Shown here: piece by piece, positions 1 through 6,421 of the stretch
Position numbering within the stretch: the stretch's first letter is position 1
Layout: every line of letters begins with the position of its first letter
Assembly: GCA_002402325.1 (NCBI GenBank)
Contig: DHFQ01000164.1
Location: 1,063 to 8,055 of the forward strand
Reading direction: 5' to 3'
Length of the DNA stretch: 6,993 nt
Origin: Candidatus Aminicenantes bacterium UBA4820
Lineage (GTDB): Bacteria; Acidobacteriota; UBA4820
Notes under the pieces: generated by a model
Database searches by the model: none
What the model was told of the DNA's origin: nothing
Seen by the model: the letters and a program-made list of their open reading frames with translations, nothing else
Translations under genes and position numbers: made by a program

Positions 1-324
1 TCTGTCTTTGAAAACAAAGATAAAATATTGCTTCCCGGAATGTTTGTAAGAATTAAGATTGAAGAGGGCAAAGTTGGTAACGCACTTCTCGTTCCTCAAA
101 GGGGAGTTACGAGAGACCCAAAAGGTGCGCCTTACATTATGGCTATCAATGCTGAAAATAAAGTAGAGCAGAAATTCATTTCAGTTGACAGGACAATAGG
201 AAACAACTGGCTTGTTACGGGCGGTGTAAATGAAAACGAAAAGGTGGTAGTTGAGGGTTTGGACCGCGCTAAGGATGGAATAGAGGTCAAACCTGTTCCT
301 TTTGAAGAAAAAAAGGAGAAATAA
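1..324 (+). CDS. RND efflux periplasmic adaptor (membrane fusion protein, AcrA-like), C-terminal part
   Basis: This is the last 107 codons of a periplasmic adaptor that links an inner-membrane RND pump to an outer-membrane channel. The frame is open from base 1, so the N-terminus (signal or lipobox, coiled-coil hairpin, lipoyl domain) lies outside the window. Visible features are the end of the beta-barrel domain with the family hallmark LLPGMFVRIKI (about residues 10-20 of the fragment), then VPQRGVTRDPKGAPYIM, and the membrane-proximal domain with NNWLVTGGV and VVVEGLDRAKDGIEVK. These line up well with the same stretch of E. coli AcrA as I recall it. The charged tail (EEKKEK) is shorter than the tail of AcrA. 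The stop codon abuts the ATG of the transporter, so the two are translated as a coupled pair. Family is certain; substrate is not readable. Confidence 0.93.
   Translation, partial: SVFENKDKILLPGMFVRIKIEEGKVGNALLVPQRGVTRDPKGAPYIMAINAENKVEQKFISVDRTIGNNWLVTGGVNENEKVVVEGLDRAKDGIEVKPVPFEEKKEK
313..318 (+). promoter_or_regulatory. Ribosome binding site of the RND transporter gene
   Basis: AAGGAG lies six bases before the ATG at 325, inside the last codons of the adaptor gene. It supports the ATG at 325 as the true start and implies translational coupling between adaptor and pump. Confidence 0.75.
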
Positions 325-3300
325 ATGTCTAATTTTTTCTTAGAAAGACCTGTTTTTGCGTGGGTTATCGCAATTCTTATAATGCTCGTTGGACTTCTTG
401 CAATTTTAAATTTGCCAATATCTCAATATCCTTCAATAGCACCACCATCAATAAGCGTACGGGCGACAAACCCGGGTGCATCAGCAAGGACAACTGAAAA
501 TACAGTTACTCAAATCATAGAAGAGAAAATGACGGGGATTGACAACCTCCTCTATTTTTCTTCAACAAGTGACTCTTCTGGGACTGCTGAAATAACATTA
601 ACATTTTTACCCGGGACGGACCCTGATGTTGCATGGTCAAAGGTTCAGAATAAACTTGAACTCGCAAAGCCACTCCTGCCTGATAATGTTCAGAAAATGG
701 GATTGACTGTTATGAAATCGACAATAAATATGTTGATGATGGTTGGTCTTTATTCTGATGAACCAGGGGTAACAAGATATGACTTATCAGACTACCTTAA
801 TACAAATATTCAACCCGTTATTTCAAGGGTTGAAGGGGTTGGAGAAGCAATGGCTCTGGGTGGTCAATATGCAATGAGAATCTGGCTTCATCCTGACAAA
901 TTGGTTGATTACCGTCTTACGCCTATGGATGTGAAATCTGCGATAGCAAAATACAATGTTCAGGTCTCCGCAGGACAGTTAGGCTCAAACCCTGTCATTG
1001 AAGGCCAGCAACTCAATGTAACAGTAAATGTTAAGGATTTATTAAAAACTCCAGAAGAGTTTGGAAACATACCTTTAAGAATTAACACTGATGGCTCCAT
1101 CATAAGGGTCAGGGATGTATCAGATATTGAACTCGGAACAGAAAACTACGACATAGATATAACATACAACGGAAATCCATCAGCGGGGCTATTGATCAGA
1201 CTTGCAAGCGGAGCAAATGCACTTGATACAGCAAATAGAATAAAGAGTAAAATGGTCGAACTTTCAAGATATTTCCCAAAAGGAATGAAGGTAATCTATC
1301 CATTTGACACCACTCCTTTTATCAGCGTTGCGATGAGAGAAGTTGTCAAAACCCTCATTGAAGCGATAATCCTTGTCTTCATCGTTATGTTCCTTTTTCT
1401 TGGAAGTTTCAGGGCGACATTTGTTCCTACAATAGCGGTTCCTGTTGTTTTATTAGGAACATTTGGTGTACTCGGGTTGATGGGTTATTCAATAAATATG
1501 CTTACGATGTTTGCCTTAATTCTTTCAATTGGATTACTCGTTGACGATGCAATCGTCGTCGTTGAAAATGTTGAAAGGATTATGCACGATGAAGGATTAT
1601 CACCAAAAGAGGCAGCCGCAAAATCAATGAAACAGATTACAGGTGCATTGATAGGAATAGGGCTTGTTCTTTCAGCTGTTTTTGGTCCAATGGCTTTTTT
1701 TGGTGGTTCAACAGGAATTATATACAGGCAATTTTCAGTAACAATAATATCTTCAATGCTTCTTTCAGTTGTAGTCGCTTTGATTCTTTCACCTGTTTTG
1801 TGTGCCTATATGTTAAAGCCGATTAAACATTACGATGAATCTGCAAAAGGATTTCGTGCAAGGTTGTACCATTTCGTCAACTGGTTTAATGAATATTTCT
1901 ATAAAATAAGAGGAGTGTACAGGCAGGTTGTTGAAAGGATTTTAAAACATAAAAAAAGATACACACTAAGTTATCTGGTTATTGTCATTGTTACGGTAAT
2001 TATCTTTGTTGCACTTCCGACTTCATACCTTCCTGATGAAGACCAGGGTGCCCTTATGTGTCAAGTTAGTCTTCCACCAGGTGCAACAATTGATAGAACA
2101 ATTAAAGTTCTTGAAGAGGTTGCTTCCTACTTTCATGAGAATGAGAAGGATAGCGTTGAATCTATCCAATATCTCGCAGGATTTAGCGTTTCTGGAGTTG
2201 GACAAAACAATGGAATGGCATTTATCAAATTAAAAGATTGGGATTTGAGAAAAAAAGATAGTCAAAAAGTGGATGCCATTGTCCCAAGGGCTATGAGAAA
2301 ACTATCAACAATAAGAGATGGAAGAGTATTTGTCTTTGCCCCTCCAGCGATATTAGAACTTGGCACTTCCAAAGGTTTTGACTTTGAACTTCAGGATAGA
2401 GGAGGTTTGGGACACGATAAACTGATGGCATCATTGGGTCAGCTTCTTGCTATGGCTTCAAAGGAAGACACATTAGCCTATGTTCGCCCTAACGGATTGT
2501 TTGATCAACCCGAATATAAACTTGATATTGATGAAGAAAAGGTTGGTGCCCTCGGCATTGATATATCAGAAGTGCACGACACGATTGTTACGGCGTGGGG
2601 AAGTGATTATGTCAACAACTTCGTAGAAAAAGGTAGAGTCAAAAAAGTTTATGTTCAGGGAGTTGCAGGTTCAAGAATGGTTCCAGAAGATATTGGCAAA
2701 TGGTATGTCCATTCAAAAAATGGCGAAATGGTTCCTTTTACCTCTTTTACAAAGGGTTATTGGACTTATGGTTCACCAAATATGCAAAGATACAACTCTT
2801 TTCCCTCTTTCAATGTTCTTGGAGAAGCTGCAGAAGGAAAAAGTAGCGGCGATGCTATGAAAACTATGGAAAAACTCGCTGCAAAACTTCCGCAGGGAAT
2901 CGGTTTTGAATGGACAGGGTTATCATATCAGGAAAAGCAGACAGGAAGTATGACAGGTCTTTTATACACATTTTCAATTCTTGTCATCTTTTTGTGTCTT
3001 GCTGCCCTTTATGAAAGTTGGTCAATTCCAATCGCAGTTCTTGTCATTCTTCCAGTGGGGGTCTTTGGCTCTGTCCTGACAACATATCTTAGAAATTATT
3101 CAAATGATATTTACTTTCAAATTGGAATTTTGACAGTGTCAGGACTGACTGCGAAAAACGCAATTTTGATCATTCAATTTGCAAAAGAGGCAATGGAAAA
3201 GGATGGAAAACCTTTGATAGAAGCGACTCTTGAGGCTTCAAGGTTGAGGTTAAGGCCTATAATAATGACCTCCGTTGCTTTTATTATGGGAACCTTGCCG

Positions 3301-3486
3301 CTCTTCGTAGCAAATGGTGCAGGAGCAGGAGCAATGAGGGCAATCGGGACAGGTGTCGTTGGGGGAATGCTGACTGCGACATTCATCGGAATTTATTTTA
3401 TTCCTCTTTTCTTTGTAATAGTTCATAAACTGTTCATTGGAAAGAAAGCTGAGGAAGTTGTTGATGAGGAAAAGCCAAATGAATAA
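325..3486 (+). CDS. acrB: AcrB-type RND multidrug efflux transporter (HAE1 family), complete
   Basis: Proton-driven inner-membrane pump of 1053 residues (E. coli AcrB has 1049); it should work as a trimer exporting hydrophobic or amphiphilic compounds. It begins with the classic MSNFFLERPVFAWV, followed by TM1 (about 10-30), a large periplasmic porter domain, TM2-TM6 (about 335-540), TM7 (about 545-566), a second porter domain, and TM8-TM12 (about 878-1040). The proton-relay residues are all present: D407 and D408 in LLVDDAIVVVENVER (TM4), K944 in GLTAKNAIL (TM10, AcrB K940), R975 (AcrB R971) and T982 (AcrB T978). RVKKVYV and YGSPNMQRYN match the AcrB second porter and docking regions. The aspartate pair and drug-type spacing argue against a heavy-metal (CusA-type) pump. 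Several deep-pocket phenylalanines are replaced (see findings), so the substrate range may differ from AcrB. The symbol reflects family resemblance, not proven orthology. Confidence 0.96.
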   Translation: MSNFFLERPVFAWVIAILIMLVGLLAILNLPISQYPSIAPPSISVRATNPGASARTTENTVTQIIEEKMTGIDNLLYFSSTSDSSGTAEITLTFLPGTDPDVAWSKVQNKLELAKPLLPDNVQKMGLTVMKSTINMLMMVGLYSDEPGVTRYDLSDYLNTNIQPVISRVEGVGEAMALGGQYAMRIWLHPDKLVDYRLTPMDVKSAIAKYNVQVSAGQLGSNPVIEGQQLNVTVNVKDLLKTPEEFGNIPLRINTDGSIIRVRDVSDIELGTENYDIDITYNGNPSAGLLIRLASGANALDTANRIKSKMVELSRYFPKGMKVIYPFDTTPFISVAMREVVKTLIEAIILVFIVMFLFLGSFRATFVPTIAVPVVLLGTFGVLGLMGYSINMLTMFALILSIGLLVDDAIVVVENVERIMHDEGLSPKEAAAKSMKQITGALIGIGLVLSAVFGPMAFFGGSTGIIYRQFSVTIISSMLLSVVVALILSPVLCAYMLKPIKHYDESAKGFRARLYHFVNWFNEYFYKIRGVYRQVVERILKHKKRYTLSYLVIVIVTVIIFVALPTSYLPDEDQGALMCQVSLPPGATIDRTIKVLEEVASYFHENEKDSVESIQYLAGFSVSGVGQNNGMAFIKLKDWDLRKKDSQKVDAIVPRAMRKLSTIRDGRVFVFAPPAILELGTSKGFDFELQDRGGLGHDKLMASLGQLLAMASKEDTLAYVRPNGLFDQPEYKLDIDEEKVGALGIDISEVHDTIVTAWGSDYVNNFVEKGRVKKVYVQGVAGSRMVPEDIGKWYVHSKNGEMVPFTSFTKGYWTYGSPNMQRYNSFPSFNVLGEAAEGKSSGDAMKTMEKLAAKLPQGIGFEWTGLSYQEKQTGSMTGLLYTFSILVIFLCLAALYESWSIPIAVLVILPVGVFGSVLTTYLRNYSNDIYFQIGILTVSGLTAKNAILIIQFAKEAMEKDGKPLIEATLEASRLRLRPIIMTSVAFIMGTLPLFVANGAGAGAMRAIGTGVVGGMLTATFIGIYFIPLFFVIVHKLFIGKKAEEVVDEEKPNE
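3466..3470 (+). promoter_or_regulatory. Ribosome binding site deciding the outer-membrane channel start
   Basis: GAGGA sits eight bases before the ATG at 3479, within the end of the transporter gene. It favours 3479 over the in-frame ATG at 3464, which has its own weaker-placed GAGG at 3451-3454. The 3479 start also gives a compact lipoprotein signal (MNKK followed by a hydrophobic run). Confidence 0.6.
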
Positions 3487-4867
3487 GAAACTTTATTGTC
3501 TTTTGATTTTGATAATTTTACTTTTTGGGTGTCTTGCTCCAAAATATCAAAGACCAGCGGCGCCGGTTCCTGCTCAATTCCCTTATTCAAAGGAAGGAAC
3601 GGAAACAAAATATGTTCCAGAAATCAAGTGGGAGGACTTCTTTAAAGATGAGAAGTTAAGAAAAGTTATAAACCTCGCCCTTGAAAATAACAGGGATTTA
3701 GAAATAGCCTCTTTGAATGCTGACAAACTACAGTCTCTTTACAGGGTTCAAAGGGCTCAACTCTTTCCATCTATAAATGGTGTGGGAACTTCCTTCAAAG
3801 AGAGTATTCCTCCAGCAGTAAGTGGAGCACCAAAAACCTATATTGAAGAGTTATACACGGGCGGAGTTGGAACTTCAAACTGGGAAGTTGACTTTTTTGG
3901 AAGGTTGAGGAGTCTAAAGAAATCTGCATTGATGAGATATTTTTCTTCGGTTGAAGGATACAAAAGCGCAAGAATCTCAATCATCTCCGGAACTGCACTT
4001 TCGTATTATGCACTTGCAGGAGATAGAGAAAACCTAACTCTTTCAGAATCTACACTTAATACGAGGAAGCAATCTCTTGATTTGATTAGTCAAAGGTATG
4101 AAAATGGTCTTGCCTCTGAAATTGCTTTAAATCAGGCAAGGTATGCTTATGAACTTTCACGGACTGAGTATTTGAGATTAAAGACAATAGTTGAGCAAGA
4201 CCTTTCAGCCTTGAACCTCATTGCTGGAAAAACTGTTCCAGAAGAACTTTTACCAAAAGACCTGTCTTCACTTCAACTTCCCGATGAAATTCCTCCTCAA
4301 TTATCATCAACAGTTCTTTTAGATCGTCCAGATATTCTTTCTGCTGAAAACAACTTAAAGGCTGCGAATGCTGATATTGGTGCTGCGAGGGCTTCCTTCT
4401 TTCCTTTTATCGGGATAACTTCAAGTTTTGGTTCTGCAAGTTCAGACTTAAGCGGGCTTTTTGATTCAAAAAGCGAGCAGTGGGTCTTCTCTTCGCAGGT
4501 GAGCATTCCAATTTTTGATTTTGGTTCAAGGTGGAACAGGCTCAAAGCCTCAAAAGTTGATAAGAAAATAGCCGTTGCGCAATACGAGAAGGCAATTCAG
4601 ACTGCATTTAAAGAAGTATCCGATGGACTCTATCAGAAAGATCAAATTGAAGAGCAGATCGATTCAATAACAAAACTTGTTTCTGCCTCAGAAGAGACCT
4701 ACCGCCTTTCAAATATTAGATATGAAAGTGGGGTTGACAATTACCTTTCAGTCCTTGATGCTGAAAAATCTCTTTACGCTTCAAGACAACAGGAAATCGC
4801 AATCAACCTTCTAAAGATAGCAAACCGAATAACCTTATATAAATCACTTGGCGGAGGAAAAGAGTAA
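3479..4867 (+). CDS. TolC/OprM/NodT-type outer-membrane efflux lipoprotein, complete
   Basis: Outer-membrane channel of the tripartite pump, 462 residues from the ATG at 3479, within the usual size for the OprM/CusC/NodT branch. The N-terminus has a lysine-bearing n-region, a hydrophobic core and a lipobox LFGC with the acylated Cys at residue 18, so it is predicted to be lipid-anchored like OprM rather than unacylated like TolC. Two outer-membrane efflux repeats are visible. The first runs through KWEDFFKDEKLRKVINLAL, ENNRDLEIA, RAQLFPSI and the signature WEVDFFGRLRSLKKSA. The second starts at DRPDI and contains AARASFFPFIGITSSFG, VSIPIFDFGSRWNRLKAS and YESGVDNYLSVLDAEKSLY. Long alpha-helical, Gln/Glu/Ala-rich stretches fit the periplasmic tunnel. 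Its start overlaps the transporter stop by eight bases (ATGAATAA), a coupled arrangement. The ATG at 3464 would add five residues and cannot be fully excluded. Substrate is set by the pump, not by this protein. Confidence 0.93.
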   Translation: MNKKLYCLLILIILLFGCLAPKYQRPAAPVPAQFPYSKEGTETKYVPEIKWEDFFKDEKLRKVINLALENNRDLEIASLNADKLQSLYRVQRAQLFPSINGVGTSFKESIPPAVSGAPKTYIEELYTGGVGTSNWEVDFFGRLRSLKKSALMRYFSSVEGYKSARISIISGTALSYYALAGDRENLTLSESTLNTRKQSLDLISQRYENGLASEIALNQARYAYELSRTEYLRLKTIVEQDLSALNLIAGKTVPEELLPKDLSSLQLPDEIPPQLSSTVLLDRPDILSAENNLKAANADIGAARASFFPFIGITSSFGSASSDLSGLFDSKSEQWVFSSQVSIPIFDFGSRWNRLKASKVDKKIAVAQYEKAIQTAFKEVSDGLYQKDQIEEQIDSITKLVSASEETYRLSNIRYESGVDNYLSVLDAEKSLYASRQQEIAINLLKIANRITLYKSLGGGKE

Positions 4868-4880
4868 GAAAAAAATCTCT

Positions 4881-4906
4881 GGTTTTATCCTCTAAAACCT
4901 TTCCTT
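4881..4906 (+). terminator. Possible terminator hairpin after the efflux operon
   Basis: Fourteen bases after the channel stop codon, GGTTTT (4881-4886) can pair with AAAACC (4894-4899) across a seven-base loop, followed by TTTCCTT. An A-run at 4869-4875 precedes it, which on the other strand would be a T-run placed after the same hairpin, so it could work in both directions. The stem has only two G-C pairs, so it is a weak candidate. Confidence 0.35.
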
Positions 4907-4948
4907 AAAGTGGATGTGAATTTATCAGGGAAGTTAGCCGTCAGTCGT

Positions 4949-4992
4949 GGTGGTGGAATCCTGAGTAAAACAAACGATCCTCAATCCCCGCC
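4949..4992 (+). repeat. GC-rich imperfect hairpin in the convergent gap
   Basis: GGTGGTGG (4949-4956) can pair with CCCCGCC (4986-4992) with one bulged T and one G-U pair. Above an internal loop, TGAG (4962-4965) pairs with CTCA (4980-4983), closing a 14-base loop. No U-run follows on either strand, so it does not look like an ordinary intrinsic terminator. It could be part of a structured RNA, a processing or 3'-protecting stem, or chance. Confidence 0.4.
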
Positions 4993-5023
4993 ATAAGGAA
5001 ATTAAAGATACACCTGCCAAAAA

Positions 5024-5063
5024 GATTTACATAGACCCCGGGATAAAAAAGATAAAGTAAATC
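5024..5063. repeat. Inverted repeat with seven-base arms
   Basis: GATTTAC at 5024-5030 and GTAAATC at 5057-5063 are exact reverse complements, separated by 26 bases that include CCCCGGG. The arms are AT-rich and short, so chance is possible. No role can be read from the sequence. Confidence 0.35.
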
Positions 5064-5066
5064 AAT

Positions 5067-5098
5067 AAAAGGAAAGTTTATGACACAAACTATAAACT
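5067..5098 (-). terminator. Possible terminator hairpin after rho
   Basis: Read on the minus strand, AGTTTAT and ATAAACT (5092-5098 and 5075-5081) form a perfect seven-base stem with a ten-base loop, starting one base after the rho stop codon and followed by TTCCTTTT. Placement and the T-rich tail fit an intrinsic terminator, but the stem has one G-C pair only, so stability is low. Confidence 0.35.
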
Positions 5099-5099
5099 A

Positions 5100-6365
5100 T
5101 TATCCGCCCGACAGACCCTTTAAAAATTGGTCGTTGACATCATATTCCTGAAGTTTGCTCAAAAGCAGTTCCATCGCCTCAACTGTTGAAAGAGGATTTA
5201 AAATCTTTCTTAAAATCCACATACGGTTGAGTTCAAACTGGCTTGTAAGCAACTCCTCTTTTCTGGTTCCCGATTTATTGATGTCGATTGCCGGGAAGAC
5301 CCTCTTATCAACCAATTTTCTATCAAGGTGAATTTCCATATTTCCCGTTCCTTTGAACTCTTCAAAAATGACATCATCCATCCTTGAACCTGTATCAACA
5401 AGGGCAGTGGCAACTATTGTAAGTGATCCACCCTCTTCAATATTTCTCGCTGCTCCAAAAAATCTCTTTGGCTTTTGCAAAGCATTTGCATCAAGTCCAC
5501 CTGAAAGAACCCTTCCTGATGGAGGAGTAACGGTGTTGTAAGCCCTCGCCATCCTCGTTATTGAATCAAGCAAGATTATCACATCCCTTTTCATCTCAAC
5601 AAGTCTTTTTGCCTTTTCCATAACCATCTCTGCAACCTGAACATGCCTCGTTGGCGGTTCATCAAATGTTGACGCCTGCACCTCTCCCTTTACAGACCTC
5701 TGCATATCGGTAACCTCTTCAGGCCTTTCATCAATGAGTAACACTAACAAGTAGGAGTCAGGATGATTTGCTGTTATGGCGTGTGCAATTGCCTGCAAAA
5801 GCATTGTTTTTCCTGTTCTTGGCGGGGCAACGATCAAGCCTCTTTGACCAAAACCCATAGGAGTGATTAGATCAAGAACTCTCCCGCTCAACTCCTCCCT
5901 GTTAGTTTCTAATGCAATTCTTCTATTTGGATAAATTGGTGTCAGAGTATCAAACCACATTCTATCTTTTGCTGCAGATGGGGGCTCGAAATTGATTGCA
6001 TCAACTTTTATTAGAGCAAAATATTTCTCTCCATCTTTTGGTGGGCGAACCTGTCCCGAAACGGTATCTCCTGTCCTCAATCCGAACCTTTTTATCTGGG
6101 AAGGACTTACATAGATATCATCGGGACCTGCAAGATAATTGTAATCCGGAGCCCTCAAAAAGCCGAATCCATCGGGAAGAACTTCAAGTACACCTTCAGC
6201 AAATATAAATCCATTTGCCTCAGCCTGACTCTTTAGAATCTGGAAAATGATTTCCTGTCTTTTTAGGTTTGTAAGCCCCTCAATCTTAAATTCTCTTGCG
6301 AGTTTTAAGAGTTGTTGTGGGTTCAGTTCGTGAAGTTTTGCTAAATCAAGATTTTCTGCTGACAT
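5100..6365 (-). CDS. rho: Transcription termination factor Rho, complete
   Basis: Hexameric RNA-dependent ATPase/helicase that ends transcription of untranslated RNA. From the ATG at 6365 it has 421 residues (E. coli 419), with no inserted domain of the kind seen in actinobacterial Rho. Order of parts: N-terminal helical Rho_N domain with HELNPQQLLKLAREF; cold-shock-like primary RNA-binding domain with DGFGFLR and AGPDDIYVSPSQIKRFGLRTGDTVSG; P-loop APPRTGKT with K186 and T187 (E. coli K184, T185; here PPRTGKT instead of PPKAGKT); LLIDERPEEVTDMQR with the catalytic glutamate; Walker B LLDSITR with D267 (E. coli D265); Q-loop PPSGRVLSGGLDANAL; and EEFKGTGNME (R-loop region). The ATG at 6365 is preferred over the in-frame TTG at 6380 because AAAGAGGTGA, a near-complete anti-SD match, lies just before it and overlaps the TTG. 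It follows lon by 43 bases on the same strand and converges on the efflux operon. Confidence 0.97.
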   Translation of the reverse strand: MSAENLDLAKLHELNPQQLLKLAREFKIEGLTNLKRQEIIFQILKSQAEANGFIFAEGVLEVLPDGFGFLRAPDYNYLAGPDDIYVSPSQIKRFGLRTGDTVSGQVRPPKDGEKYFALIKVDAINFEPPSAAKDRMWFDTLTPIYPNRRIALETNREELSGRVLDLITPMGFGQRGLIVAPPRTGKTMLLQAIAHAITANHPDSYLLVLLIDERPEEVTDMQRSVKGEVQASTFDEPPTRHVQVAEMVMEKAKRLVEMKRDVIILLDSITRMARAYNTVTPPSGRVLSGGLDANALQKPKRFFGAARNIEEGGSLTIVATALVDTGSRMDDVIFEEFKGTGNMEIHLDRKLVDKRVFPAIDINKSGTRKEELLTSQFELNRMWILRKILNPLSTVEAMELLLSKLQEYDVNDQFLKGLSGG

Positions 6366-6367
6366 AT

Positions 6368-6377
6368 TCACCTCTTT
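6368..6377 (-). promoter_or_regulatory. Ribosome binding site deciding the rho start
   Basis: On the minus strand AAAGAGGTGA matches the 16S-complementary sequence except for one missing G and ends two bases before the ATG at 6365. It therefore fixes the start at that ATG; the upstream TTG (6378-6380) would place this site inside the coding region. Confidence 0.7.
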
Positions 6378-6400
6378 CAAAAATTTTGGTTTCTACTTAT

Positions 6401-6421
6401 AAAAGTTTTTAAAAAACTTTT
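6401..6421. repeat. Near-perfect AT-rich palindrome at the lon stop codon
   Basis: AAAAGTTTTT (6401-6410) and AAAAACTTTT (6412-6421) are exact reverse complements around a single central base. The palindrome covers the last codons and stop of lon and runs into the lon-rho gap. As RNA it could form an eight-pair, almost all A-U hairpin with a small loop, too weak for a confident terminator. As DNA it resembles a dyad operator or a bent A-tract site. Part of it is constrained by coding, so chance cannot be excluded. Confidence 0.5.

Larger units (their letters stand above)
4868..5099. other. Structured intergenic gap between converging operons
   Basis: This 232-base stretch separates the channel gene (plus) from rho (minus). 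No convincing protein gene is seen on either strand. It is AT-rich at both ends with a GC-richer core at about 4928-5040. The core contains a GC-rich hairpin (4949-4992) and short motifs in the order GGGAA, GGTGGAATCC, CCCCGCCA and ACCTGCC, which recall a cobalamin riboswitch. A seven-base inverted repeat GATTTAC/GTAAATC (5024-5030 and 5057-5063) encloses CCCCGGG. The likely terminators of both operons lie at its two edges. The function of the core is unknown. Confidence 0.6.

Noticed and set aside
28..324. An apparent start of the adaptor gene at a TTG (base 28).
   Set aside because: The frame is open to base 1 and the preceding residues (SVFENKDKI) belong to the adaptor barrel domain, so this is an internal codon of a truncated gene.
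2006..2860. Several overlapping open frames of 60-75 codons within the transporter gene on both strands.
   Set aside because: They are shadows of the strongly supported transporter reading frame, without recognisable domains or suitable start signals.
4930..4956. GGAAG followed by AGTCGTGGTGG resembles the hairpin end of IS200/IS605-type elements.
   Set aside because: The matching left arm needed for the terminal hairpin is missing, and no TnpA or TnpB coding remnant lies nearby.
4868..4996. The channel frame stays open for 42 more codons after its stop, to a TAA at 4994.
   Set aside because: The channel protein already ends where the family normally ends (after the YKSLGGG region), and the extra codons look non-coding, so a broken longer gene is unlikely.
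5080..5151. A 23-codon open frame on the plus strand (MTQTINYYPPDRP...) with AAGGA six bases before its ATG.
   Set aside because: It runs antisense into the rho 3' end, its SD-like bases are also the T-rich tail of the likely rho terminator, and the peptide resembles nothing I know. It could be the truncated start of a lost gene, but the sequence gives no further support.
5353..6208. Plus-strand open frames opposite rho.
   Set aside because: They are antisense shadows of a fully conserved Rho coding sequence, with no ribosome binding site or known domain.
6366..6380. An in-frame TTG start for rho at 6380, adding five residues.
   Set aside because: The ribosome binding site for the ATG at 6365 overlaps this TTG, and the ATG start gives the expected Rho length.
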